Source: Apostichopus japonicus (lineage: Eukaryota; Echinodermata; Holothuroidea; Aspidochirotida; Stichopodidae). From it: DNA of 64,000 nt. This document shows, piece by piece, positions 1 through 13,800 of the stretch. Made by a program: the position numbers and the translations under genes. The stretch is from positions 30,241,001-30,305,000 of the forward strand of contig NC_092580.1 of assembly GCF_037975245.1 (NCBI RefSeq), written 5' to 3'. The notes beneath the pieces are model-generated. The model was not told the DNA's origin, did not search any database, and saw only the letters and a list, made by a program, of their open reading frames with translations. How positions within the stretch are numbered: the stretch's first letter is position 1; each line of letters starts with the position of its first letter.

Positions 1-421
1 CCCCTGAAGTTTTGAAGATCTAGTAGTTTTGATGGGACACAAATATTTATATATGGCATATGGTGGCTCCAGGAGAAATTATTGTTTGTTTTGTAGTGTG
101 ATACGTATGATTATTATCATTTCTTTATAGTTTGGGTGGAGGTGGGGGAGGGGAGCAGTAGTTTATGTGTGGGTATGTGGGGGGCAGAGGGGGGGGAGTT
201 ATCGCCTGTGAAGTTTAAAGTATCAGTTTTACATCAGAGCAAGAGTAGGGTGATACTTTTACAATGGCAGGTGGCATTGAACTTTGAAATTCGTTCTTAT
301 CCATTCTACTGACCCTACCCTGTTGCATATTCAAATTTATTTAATCAAATGTAATGATAAGGCTCTTTTCAATGTGAACTATATGTTTGAATTTACTTTC
401 TTTCTTACTTGAAGGGCAATC
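1..421. other. 5' flank of the CCDC162-like gene
   Basis: G-rich, low-complexity sequence lies at about 135-200. A pyrimidine-rich tract ends in AG at 413-414, eight bases before the first ATG, suggesting that the ATG lies in an internal exon and that the true transcription start is further upstream. No TATA box or other promoter element was convincingly seen. Confidence 0.4.
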
Positions 422-3400
422 ATGGCTGAGTACAGTGATGCTGTTGCTAGGGCTCAGAGACTTTCCATTGTCCATGAATCCATACTGATCGGTCGTCCGC
501 CAGCCCACAGTTCGATACAAAAAGACGATTTGATAATTTATCTCAAGTGGCTCGTATCTCACCTTCATTCCGTGAAGAAAATCCATACTTTTTTGAAGGT
601 ATGTAGGGAGTCGTTATAGTTTGTCTTTCTGATGTTAATTAAGCCTGGGGGTCTGTCCGACACCTTTTCAATATCGAACACATTGTAATCTCTGTTCTTA
701 CACACCAAAAAAGCATATCAATGTGTTCTTTCTATTATCCAGTACCACTGTATAACAAATCTTGGTACTTTCTTTGATCCCAATCAGACTCACAGGGAAA
801 AAATTTATTCTTCCGAATTTACTGTAGAAGTTTTGAAGGCAGTGAACTCTATCTCTTTTTTAATACTATAAGTTGGTGTTGACAAAAACTGCTAAACATC
901 TTTTTATCTGTAGAGCAATTTGATCATTTTGTAGAGCAATTTGTAGAGCACTTTGCTATGCAATACCAGATAAGTTATTCCCTGGATTCGGATCTGTGTA
1001 TGTTAAGATGCAGCATTTCAATTCCTCCGGAATGTCATGTCCCAGAAGAATTTAATCTGGATCAGTCAATGTTTGTCAAAATTGTGGTTTTATTCCATCT
1101 GTAATTTTTTTTTCCTTTTTCTCGAAAAGGAACTATAAGTTGAGCTTCGTCTCTAGCACTTCCAGACATACATCTAATCTGCATTTACACAATTTGTGTG
1201 TTGACCCTACAGTCCTCCCAGTAACTATTATATGTGTAGGCTAATGTATAGTTTTTATTGCCCTCAAGTAAATCTTAGATATACAGTATCTAACTGGAAG
1301 TAAACGAAAGAAACTAAAGAAAAATCTACAGTACATTACTAAGGGTTACCATGAGAAATTTCAGTTATCAAGGAGAAAAAAGAAAAAAAAAACTGCTGGT
1401 GGTTGAATGATGCAAATGTTGACATGCATCATTTTTTACCGGCCAAAGTAAGGATTTGGGAGGACAAGGCCTACCTCAGTTTGTACATGTTATGATGTTT
1501 TTGCTACGTGTATGCAAATATTAGAATAGAGAATTTCATCTGGGCAGATTTTTAAAAAATTTTTATACTTAGACTGCCTGATTCTTATACCACATGCTTC
1601 GAAAAATCTCCTTTTAGAGTGAAAATTTTATATACATTGCAGTGAGCAAAAAGAGCAGCATTCAAAAGGGAAAATTGCTTAAAAGGATTTTATGGGTTCG
1701 TTTTTGTGATAATTTTGAGTTAATTTTGCTTCTTCAATCCAGCATCTGGAATGGCTTTCAGTGTCCGACATGCATCAGCTTCGTCCTCCTGCTGTGATTG
1801 AAAACAGACCCGTGGTTCCATCGTGGCAGCAGCAGGGCATCAGAAGGACGCCCTCTCCGAGAGAGAAACAGAGCTCAGGCCTGATCGAAAGTAAAGGTCG
1901 CTGGTCTATATACAGTGGCAGAGGCTCGATTGCCGAGACCAATGTATCGTCAGGGATGGTATCTATGGAGATAACCCCAAGACCTTCCATGCTGCTGGAG
2001 GAGGCAGAGTCCGAGCTCTCATCGAGTGACGGGGTAATTCTACCGTTGACCTCGGGGTCGCGGAGGGCAGGAGCGGGTACAGTAACCGCGGCAGCTGCTG
2101 CAGGTAAGAGAGAGTTAGAAACCAGATCGGGGCTGAAAATTTAAAAATTTGATTTGCACTTGTCCCAAATGATTTTTAACCTCTGTAGCAAAATAATTTG
2201 TAACATACCAGATTTATACAAGCCATCTCACCCAAGTAGGTCTGTTTTGGTGCCTTGTTTTCTTGTCCACAATTTCAAATTGATCTGCAAATGTTTATTT
2301 CAATTGTATCAATTCAGACTTAATTTTGCACAGGAAATTCTTAAATAGTTTAATATCATGAAGTAGAGAAGCTACTTTGTCATATTTTGGTTTGGAAGTG
2401 TGCCCTTTAAATTGACTATTTGCTCCTTGTTTATCGCATCAAATCATGTATGGAAAGAATAACTTGTTTATGTATGTATTCCATTGTGATATCCATGTTG
2501 CATGTCCCAGGTAAAACTGATTTCTCTGTGGGTAACAAGGCAATTGCTAATTTTTAGATGAGAGAGTTGGGAATACAAATGAATGGTACTCTGGAGGGAA
2601 AACCTCCTTTTCAAGTGGTACAGTCTGTTTGCAGAAAATGTTTGGAAAATAAGAGGCTTATGTTCCAAAAAGTAAGAGAGAGCAACACCTATAGTCCCAA
2701 TCATTGATTAATGCTCTTCTGTTTCATTACATTCATTAGTGTTAGCTTTTACTAGTACTGACTCCCAGGGAAGCTGATGACACAGGTTTGACATTGAAGA
2801 GGCAGGAGGGGGGAGGAGGAGGGGGAGGGGCAACATTTAGTGTCCTTGAGGTGGCACTGTGCCTGTATGAAAATCACCACCATCCCCGGGGTAACAGACT
2901 GCAAAACAAAGAATAGTAAGTACAATGCCTGCCTATGCCGACATGCAAACCTAGTCCTTGTGAAATCTGTTATTATGTTATCTGTAATCCCATTTAAATC
3001 TGTACATACTTCTGTCATGCTTTTCATGTATCTCTTTTCCGGTTCTTTCAGGAGGTGGGCCTTCGTCAGACCCTGACTTGTCCGGAATGCCTCCACATTT
3101 GTTAGACTTTCAAAGTTTGAGACCGCTGTTGGAGTTTATGTTACCTTTGTATGGTGTTACAGTGGTAAGTTTATATATTGAAATGGTATGGTTGATCGTA
3201 TATCTCATGTGTGCGTAGTTGAGTTGTGTGCCACCTCGGCCATGTGTAAAACATAGAGCTGGTTCCGCCATCTAACTTGTGCCTAGTTCCAGTCATCTCT
3301 CACTCTCGGCTTCCAAATACTACAGTGTGCTGATGTAAACTGTTGTTAACTTATATGAAAAAGCATCTTTTTTTTTTTTTAACTACTTTTCACAGTTTTG

Positions 3401-6400
3401 CAAGTTATTGTGAAGGTGTCAGATGAAAATGTCAATCTTGTTTCAAAAATAGTTTTGCTACTAAACGCTGCTTCTCTATTTGAAAAGCCACATGTTAACT
3501 TGTCAAGATATGAACAGTGTATTATTTTATCTCTGGCAACTATAGGCAGTATGTGGAGTGAGGTATTGACTTCATTACAAATTTGATGCTCATTAAAGCC
3601 ACAGAAGTTTTTTTGCATATTTCAAAATCATGTGCATATTACAAATCATTGAAAAAAGTGGGAAATAAGTTAAAACGTAAAAAAGAAAAACCAGAAATAG
3701 CAAATAGCAAAGAATCAAGTGTAATATCACTATGTAAAACCAAAATGGGATATCTTTGTACAGCAGTGAGAAGAATTACCATCAAGTTTGTTAGTTTTAC
3801 CTTCCAGGGATCCAAACAGTAATACCACAAAGACTCAACTATATAAGAAGACAGACAATGACAACAATGACTTGACTTGTAATGATTCAACTTGACAGTA
3901 AAATAGATTGTCTTGTTACAACTCTGATTTATGGTTAGTGGTTGGAGTGGACTAGTTTTACCCTCAATTTATTCCAAAAACCAAATTTAATAACATGGAA
4001 TATCTGGGGGAAAAAAACGTTTTTTTATAACATTCGTCTGGAATCTTGTATTTGCATCTAGGACCTGGATGCTGTAAGGAGCACTTCCGATGAGATGGAG
4101 CTTGCAGCTCACGTCTCTAGAAAATTCAAATCAACCTTTTTGAAGCAAGAGGAACAGAAAACGTTTCCAACTTATGATAAACTTGAGGTAAGTCCAAATA
4201 CTAATGCACTTTACAGATAATATTGAATGCTATTCTATATGAACTTTGGACTTTGGTCTTACAAACTGTTTGTTCAGCTGATGTTATTAGCTGGAATACC
4301 CCTGCCCCCACCCAATACCACTGCCCTCACTCTTTTACCAAAGTAGGGACAAACAAAATTGACAAGATCTCATTACACCAAAAAAGTCTCAAAAGATGTG
4401 TCATGTAAACTAAGTTTGTGTATGCTTCTTCCTACAGAAGAACACGAAAGAACAAGAATGAGAATTCACAAGAAATAAAATAAGAATATTAAACACAATC
4501 CATAGTTTTCAGAAAATGTGTGAAAGTAAAATCTGAAATGATTTGTGAAGCGTTTCTGTTTGGTGGTCTTAATTTAGGGTTTGCAGTACTGTCGTCCATT
4601 ATTGAATGTTAATATTGTTGGAAGAACTTCCTAAAATTATTATTATTATTATTAATATTGCAAGTCTAGACCACAAATAAAAGTAGAACAACATCTTTTT
4701 TATTTTCTGTCATTATCTTTTTCATGTAATAAATTTGTTTTAAACTTGTTTTTGTTTTTTTCGATAGAGTGGAAATGAATCGTGGGGTGCAGACAATGCT
4801 TCTCATTCTCTTCTCAAGGAGTCAAACTGGCTGCCTTACATCAAGCTCAAGTAAGAAATGAAAAGTTAAACATTTAAAAATCTTTTTATTTCTAATTTCT
4901 GATAAAAGGGAAACACCACACGATGACAATAAACAACAATGGGTGTCCATAATGACTTCAGCATTACTTCAGACTACCGCTTCTGCAAGAATTAGTTCAC
5001 CCTCCAAGAACTAGTTGACATAGTCTGTAATGGTGTATATCTGACAAACACTTCACTGGCTTCATTCTGTGTGGAATGAGGATATCCAATTTCTTCATTA
5101 AATAGTTTGATATTTACAAAGTCTCAACAAACATGGTAAAAAATAGAAACAACGAAAGAAATAGAAAAACTTGTTCACATTGTTGCATGTCTGTGTAATT
5201 TGTCTGTGTCTTAGTTGTCTTCGTTGTCTGTGTAATTGTCACTTGTCTGTGTAGTGGTTTAATGAGCTCACCCAGAAGAACATAAAACACAGTTTTTCAA
5301 TATATTCTCAATCAGTGAAAAAGGAATGTCTTCCCTATTTTAGTTGCTTGTATTTACTATCTTGGTCATTATTTTCATGATAATTTTGCTGTATATGAGT
5401 AAAATTCTGTTTCAATTTTTTCCCCCCTCCTCCTAGACCAGAGAAAGATGCTGCTCAGGAGAAGATGATGACAAAGTTACGACAAGAAAACAATGTTGAT
5501 GAATTACTCAGAGCCCAAAGTAAATTCTTTATCGTACAAGATGCATTGGTGAGTTAAGTTGTATCCTACACAGAATACATTCAATCCACAGATTATGCTT
5601 TGTAAAGATGTGCAGTGACAATGAATTCCATCTGTGCTTGATTTGAAAAATTTGCCACTGTCAGGCAACTTGACACTTACATGCATGAAGAAAAAAATAA
5701 ATCTATAATGATTTTATAAAGTAATATTATTATTCAACTTAACAAGTCCCTGTCGAAAGCCGCAGACTTTTGTCAGAGAAACCCTGGTTACTAAGCTGGA
5801 CAGTCTCTGGTATTGTCCTAGAAAATTTTCATAGAAAATGTTCTCCAAATTTTATGTTTTTCTGTATTGGCTGTTTGTTGATTTGTCAGTTAAACATAAC
5901 ATGTGGAATGTGTGAGCTTGGAACTGATGAAAATAGCACAAATTTTGTTTGGTTGCAGTTTGTCAGTAAAGAGGTTAGAGAGTGAAAAAGGAACCCATTC
6001 TGATATTAAGGAATCACTATTGCTGTGACAGTGTCAAGTTTATATATAATGATATGTGTAATTATAATCACAAGATTATTTATATTAATAAACAGTGAGG
6101 GAAAGAACAATCTTTTTAAGAATTCCTTGCTGAAGTACCTTGCTGTATTGTCCTTCCCACTCTTATTTCTGCCAACTTGTTAGTGCAATTCACCATACAG
6201 AAACTGTGAATTCCTTCTTCTTGCCTTGATGTTGTGTAGTCAGCCTTTTTTGGCCTGTACCATTTAGTATCAACAATAAATTCTGCCCTGATTCTTATAT
6301 TCAAAGTTTGATAGGTTAGTCACTTCCACTCTGAAAATTTTGATGGTCTATGCCTCTGCTTTGAGTAAGTGATAGACTCTCTCAGAACTCTATGCATCTG

Positions 6401-7821
6401 TAGTTACATTGATGAAAGAAACTTGTGTTCTTGAAATCTATTTGGGTTGTTGAAATTATGCCTTACAGTTGCAACCCGCTACTCTTAAATTGACCACCTA
6501 CAAGAAAGATCAAGCTTTGTTACAAAGTTTCAAGAATTTTCTCTAATGAATACACTGTCACAGGTTAAATGTTCTTTATGCCTTACAGAAAGTTATGGAT
6601 GCCTTGAAGGAGCATGCAATTGCAGTGCGGGATCCACCACCTGTTCAGGCAGTCTCGGTGACATCTCACAAGACGGCTTTTAACAGTAATGTTATCTGGA
6701 GGAAGATATACAGTAATCCAAGTCTCTTCCAAGAGTAAGGATTTATTTTGTTCTATCAATTCACCCTCAATGTTGAGATCAGGACTATCAAATTTCATTG
6801 TCTTTGTTCATCTGTGTGAGGACAGTCCAGCTTTCAAGATTAGCAAAAACATTTCACATGCTATGTAATATATTTAATTATTAACTTGCTGATGAAGAAG
6901 TTAAACAGTAACATCAACTTGGTTACTACTAAGCCCAAGAAAATTAGAAGTTGTAGGTAAAAGAAATATGGCAGGTCTATTTCTGTCCCTTTGTTAGAAG
7001 GAATACAATTGAATAGAAATTTTCACTGGTGTTTTGCATGAGTGAAGTTGCTTCTATCATTGTAACTTAAATCATAATGAAGTTCGGAATGCCATCAAGA
7101 GAAAAGCAAATATGAGAAAGGTGTTTGACCAAACGTGTTGAGTAAAGCATTTTTGCTGGGTCTTTTCAAAGTTACAACATCTTTTATCTTTTGCATATGT
7201 TTAATGAACCTAGTTCATTGGTGAAAGGTCACTTCAGGTAATATGACCATATCCCACATGGATTTGTAGTCTTGGTATTTGCAATGATATCTGATCAACT
7301 TGTTGTTTGATTTTAAACGACAAAGTTATTGTGAATACGTTTGTTGATCAGCAAAGTTTGTGATCAGAACAACTGATGTTTTATTACATAAAGTAATGCA
7401 ATCTACTAGAAAGTGTTATGACTATTAGGATTTCTATTTACCCACGATTTCCCCAAATTATAAGACTCTTAATTAGATATATCTGCAGTTTGCAACATTA
7501 CCTTTCTTGTAGCATTTCAAATGAAGTACTGATTATAATGTTTTTATTCTTCTCAGTTCCGAAGATGATATTGATGTTGCAGATTTTGAAGACAAAGATG
7601 CAGAAAATGTTAATTTCAGTGGGCCCTCATCCCACAGCAGCAGTGCATTATCCAGAAACAGGAAACGTGGGGATGAGAGTGGGTTTGATTATGTGAATGC
7701 AATGCAGGTGTTGGGACTAGAAGACGAGGACAGCCCCCAGCAAGACCCTACTATGGTTCAAGGAGGCTTGCTGAGTTTTCTACAGCTCAGGCATCTTCGA
7801 ATCAGGGATCTACAGAGAACG
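422..7821 (+). CDS. CCDC162: CCDC162-like gene, exons 1-8 (residues about 1-461)
   Basis: Exons: 422-598, 1743-2103, 3052-3164, 4062-4187, 4768-4850, 5437-5548, 6589-6734, 7557-7821. End phases are 0, 1, 0, 0, 2, 0, 2, 0 and all junctions stay open. Exon 1 carries MAEYSDAVARAQRL and then IQKDDLIIYLKWLVSHLHS, the segment I associate with the DUF4549 N-terminus. Exon 2 is Ser/Pro/Glu-rich and looks disordered. Exon 3 has LRPLLEFMLPLYGVTV, and exon 4 starts DLDAVRSTSDEMELAAHVSRK. Exon 8 is acidic at its start and ends FLQLRHLRIRDLQRT. The donor of exon 7 (6735) overlaps an in-frame TAA, so read-through there would truncate the protein. Confidence 0.82.
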
Positions 7822-10800
7822 GTAAAAAGATGCAAAAGGATTTCTGACAAAAGCATGTGACCATACTTTTCTTTTGATTTACAGCTGATGGCATGTAGCC
7901 TAACACAATAGTTCAATGTGTCTTTATAACCTAGTGTCAATTTTGATTATTGTTACCTAAAACATATTTTATTCTTAGTACTACCATTAATACTGTTTAG
8001 CAGCATCTTTTTATCACTGTCATGTTTTGCATTGTGGATTGCATAGCCACAGCAGATTCATGGACAAGAAAAAGTGTATTAAACTTTGTGTTTTGTCATG
8101 CCTGTCCATTTGGCCTGATTATTAACTTACTTGTTTTTGTTATTTCTTACAGTGTCTTGTGTTAAATGCCCCAAGAATCACAGAGTCATAAATGCATTTT
8201 GGTTTTGTAAATAGCTGATATTTTATTGCTTAATTTAAACAATCTTTATCTTGAAGAAAGATTCTTTTGGAAAATCAAAGTAGGAAAGAACTTAAAAGCA
8301 GTTCTTATTCATTACACAGCTTCATCTGTCTATTGGCTTAATACTAAAAAAAACATATTTGACTGAAATAATAAACACAACAAAGATAATGATTTTTGTT
8401 TATGAATACTGGTTCCTCATTCTTTTTTCAGTGTCTCAGTGTGCTGAACTACTTCCGCTCATTGGAGAGAACACTCACCATTAATGATGGTGGATTATCC
8501 CTTGAGGGTAAAAATCAGAAGAAAGGAAGGTAAGTGATAAAAATAATGAAATGGATAATCTCAAACTAAACCAATGAGACAATATTAATCTTCAAATGTG
8601 CAGCTATATAAAAGCAAGAATGGCCACGGTGTTTGTAAGAGAAAACACAACGTTCCTCAAGTGTGAAGCGGTTTCAAGTGAATTGTTCCAATTGTTATGG
8701 TACATGCAGGAAAAAGGAGTGATGCAGGCGCAGAACTGTTAAAAACCTTTGCCATTCCTTCTTTTGTTTCAGTACTTTAAATGTGGTTGTTATGGAGACT
8801 TATTTCAGACAGCCATATTTCAGAGCCTTAGTGTTCTACAGCTTCACATTCTTAAAAAATTATTCCTCATAGGTTAGATGAAAACAGAAATAATCCAAAA
8901 TAAGCAAAATAGTTCCTTGTTAGACACAATGATCTTTTTTTAGTATTTTTTACAATCATAATCTCACCCTTATTCACATTTTTCAGCACTAACCACATCT
9001 ATGGAGGTTTTGAATCTGGTCTAGGAGGTGGAGGATCATTAGGTTACCATGGCTACCTGCATAATACGCCAGCAGACTTCAAGTAAGTTTATTTCCTTGC
9101 AAACAACTTATTGGTTCTTGTCTCGGTAATGTGTGAGTGAGTCCAATAAAACAAAAAACAATATTTGAACTTCATAATTATAAATGGCATTATTGACAGT
9201 CATCTTAATTGGTGAATTTTGACAAATCATAGTTGACATTTGATGCCCTTGAAGAAGGGGTTGGGGAGGGAGGGTATAATATGGCTGGATGAGGGTGAGC
9301 CTATGGCCTCCTACAGGGTGCCTGCTTATACCCATCCCCATGCAAAACTACAATGTACCAATTGACAGCAAATAATACACAAGAAAGTAATGTTCCTCAG
9401 AATGGGTAAAAAAAGAAAGAATTGTTCTTTGACGAAATAGGGTAGTTTAAGGTAAAGATGTATAAGAACACACTCACAATAATAAACAAAAACCCCACAG
9501 CATAACATGCCCATGTACCCCTTAGTTCTTTGACTATTCAACGTTAAATTCCTTGTATTTGCTCTTCATCATCCACAGGCAGTGTGAGTCAGATTTCATG
9601 GAATTTTCAGACATCGAAAATCACGACGATTTCTATTCTGTAGATGAGGGTCGCGTTCACGTCCAGGATCTTAGAGGTTACTTTGTCATTTACGATGCGG
9701 CAGAGAAAGATTTCAAGTGAGATTTTGATGACAAATTTACTGTCTTCATTTATCCTCAACTATGGGACTCTGTGGCGCTGACAATAGAGGCTGCTACTAA
9801 CAATAAACTCATGGTACTGGCATGACACTAAAACTCATAGCAGCAGCTTGTCAAGTGTCGCAGAACTAGATCAGACTGATATGACTATGTCCTCTTTAAA
9901 AAAAATTGGCAGTTGGAGAGCCAGTGAATATTACTGAATAGTTTAGATAGAGATGCTATAGTTGAATTAATTAGAAAAGTGAAATACCTGATCCTGTTTA
10001 GTCTCAGGAATCCTTTTTATTTCACCATGGTGTACAGTAAACTGACCTCAAAATGAACACATCATTTCATGTAACGATACTTGAAGTCATTTGTGGTTTT
10101 ACAGTTTATTCTTTGGAAATTTTCTGTTTAATAAAGTAGCCAATGATTATGATACCTTTGCATTTAAGGCTTATCAATGAATCCATTTCTTAATTTTAAT
10201 CAAGCACATGAAATTCAATTTGATTTCTTTTAATGCAGTGACTCAGGAACCATGATTCCTGTGATATATGAGCTGAACTGCCAGGATGATACCCTAATAA
10301 TTTATTTTTTCACTCTGTCATAGTGTAAACAATTTTGATCTGCTTTGCTATTAACCCAATACATACAAGTAATAACCAGAAAGACAAAATGTATGTGAAT
10401 ATCATTTATGCTATTGTGTCAAACCTGTCATTCATATTCTCCTATTTTATGCTTTGGGTAATGTCTCGTTTCATGCATTTTGTGTTTTTCTTCAGGCGTT
10501 TAAACCAAGACTTGTTACTGGTTGCGACTCATTACATAGAAAAAGATTTGGTCCTCAGGAAGATGAGTGCGAGGACGCCTCGACAATCAACTAGGAAGAA
10601 ACAAGTGAGTTTCACAAATGCTCATTTCAAAATAATATCAATTTTGAAGGGAACTTTGAAAAATATAGATGTTTGGCACCATACAGAAGTTTCTGTGTCA
10701 GTCAAACAAATGCAAAAGATGTTTGAGGTTTGTGAATTCTTATTATTGTGCATTTGTTTTTCAGGGTAACCGTGTAACAAAATTGCTGTTTTCAGTAACT

Positions 10801-13800
10801 ATTATCTTAAGGGATACAGGGACCAAATGACCTGGAGGTCATAATCATTAATCAATTAATTCATTAATATTCATAGAATATTCCATGCAGGCATGGAGGT
10901 ATGGTCTCTTTGTTTATTTTGCTCTCCGCTCTACTTCTGCAGGTACAAGCTGCTGGAGATGTTGACCTGACCAGCTACGGTCATCTTCCTGTGGACAGAT
11001 TTGCTGTTTTGTTGGATCTTTGGACAAATGAAGCAGCATTCTTGGAAAATAAGAGACAGGTAAGAAGAATGGGGTACGTGGAGGGGATGGGGAGGGGGGG
11101 GGTGGGGATAGATGGATCTGGAGGTGAGTATGTAAGAGCACTATAGTCTGTCTCATGTCAGAGGTAGAGAATTTAAAGGAAGTTGAGAGGGTAGCTTGGG
11201 GGAGGTGAGGAGAGATGTAAGGAGTACATTTTAACTTTCCATATTGGTCTCTTTTCATAAAATCAATTGAATATCATATGTTTGTTTGGTCAGAACAGGG
11301 ATTGAGAAGTGGAAATACTTTAGACATGAATTTTGACATAAAAAGATAACAATAAATTGCTTAAGTCAGTACAAATACAACATAAGTAGTACAGCTTTTT
11401 ATGGCTTGTACTTATTCCAGCAATATTTTCATAAAGTAGATTACCAGTAGATTTTCCATGTTTATTAATTCAAATGATTATTTTTTGCCCACCTTCAGTT
11501 GATAGATGTTTACGTCGAAGCCTACCAACACGTTTTTGACATGCACGAGAGAAGGCTCCTAGCTCAGGTCATCGTCAATCTAATGTACCGACGCCCACGC
11601 TATGACTTCAACGGCGATTATTTCATCACCACTTACAAAGCCGAATGCCGAGCGCTCAGACTTCACTGCAAACTGGTGAAATCTATCCTTGACCAGCAGG
11701 TGAGTAAAAATATCTTAAAAATTATATATCTAGCTGTTATGTTCATGTTAAATGGTACTGCGTTGCAGATATGTTCCATCCTTTCTGGTACGTAGGGGAA
11801 TGGGTTGTTTGAATAGAGAGTTGCTTACGTAATGATGTTACCCATAGTAGATAGTTACCCGCTATCCACAGAACCAATAATACTTTGGATGGCATAACTT
11901 TGCTTCAGTTTTGTGTTTTTACTGTGTAAGTAATTCATGAGATATGGCACTGTGCTAGGATAAGATAAGTATGTCAATGTTGATCAGCGTGAAACACTAA
12001 TTACTTGATCTGGGCTAACAGACTCTTATTTGCATGATGCATTTTGACATTTAAATTTTGTCTACATTTATTGTTTTAGATCGAAGATGAGAGAGAGTAT
12101 ATTCACAAGATGGGTCACACCCAGGAGGAAACTGGACTGCCTTATCCAATTATATCAAAACAACCAGTTGCTCTTAACCTCAGCAGGTTAGATATAAATA
12201 TATATATTTTTCTCTCCAATCTAAGCTTCTGTATCATAAGCCATTTTCAAAATTGAAAAACTACCAATGTATTCATAGCCATTACATCACTGGACTCACC
12301 GCAAAGCATTGACTTTCTTCATGGTTTTGACTATTTTGGGAATAATATTTCTCTCAATTTCCGTGAATTTCTAACAACAGCTTTGTATCATTTGATCCAT
12401 CGTTCACATGTTTTTCATTACCAACCTGCAGGGGGACAAAAACTATTATCCTAACACACTGTAGCATACGCAAACTGGAGCCTATTTTGGCAAAGTTCTG
12501 TGATTTTTATTTACCCCAGGCTCATCCCTGCTGCATTGAAACATGTGTACATGTTGGAGTTGCATCCTTTGTTATCATTTGCCAGTAGGGTCTCCGCAGT
12601 TCTTCGTAATGCTCTGAACAATTTTCTTCACAGGCCTGCATTGAAACATGTGTACATGTTGGAGTTCCATCCTTCATTATCATTGGCCAGTAGGATCCCC
12701 ACAGCCCTTCGTAATGCTCTGAACGTAAGTTACAAACTCTTTTGAGTACTTCTCTGGTTCTCTAAAGTGGATATAGGATTTTTCAATAGGTCTGCAATAT
12801 TTTCATTTAGATAGATATAGGCCTATCTTCATTTGTATTATTTGTATTAAAGACTTGGGGAAGTATCTGTCAGTTGATTTAGTGAATTACCTATTGCACC
12901 ATTTTAGCCGATCAGAAATGCTTTTATGCTTTTCAGCAGCACTTTGACTCCTTCCATTCTGAAGTTGAAAAATGAGAAAATGATCATAATTTCTCAACAG
13001 TTACTATGGCTTGTGGTTGGTGTTCTGTAACTAAATGCATGAGACAAACTCCAAAATGGGCGAAATATGAATTTATCTGTCTGCAATATTAAAGTCATTT
13101 AACTTCAGTGATTAACACACCCTGCTCCTTTAAATCTTTCCCCTCCCCCTCCCCCAGGATCTGGTTTCTGTCCACCAGCCTGCGTCTTCTTCTGCCGTCA
13201 TTCACATGGAGGTTAAACTTTTGGAAGTTGCCGTCAAGAAATGGTCGCACATGGATCCTCCAGGAAACAGTTTCTCTACTCAGATGCAAAAAGATGTAAG
13301 TTTCCATTGTTCAATACATTATCAAATATGATTTTTTAAATTTGACTCTCCTTCTTCTTCAAGTTTTCAATTAATTTTTTTTAGCTGTATATTAAACCAG
13401 GTTTAAGCATTGATTTTTCATACAATTTCACTTGTACTTTTCATTTAACATTTCATTTAAACTTTAATGCCTCTATAAAAAATTTCTCACATGAGAAAGG
13501 TTTTGAATGGAATAGGCTGACTTAACTATTTCAATCTGTAGCGAACCATTTGTAGGAGAACCAGATAATGTTATCTCAGCTTGATCAGTTTTAGTTTTAT
13601 GTTGAATATTACTCCTTATTAGTATGTTTTTCTCAGAAATTAACATTTAGTAATGAAGGGACCAAAGTTGAAGAAACTTTGTTCACATACTCCTTCCTGG
13701 ATTTAACTTCTTAATTATTTTATTGATATTTCCCACCTAATTACTTGTTACTAAACACATTAAAACACTACAACACAGTACTAATTGATGGAGGCTTTAG

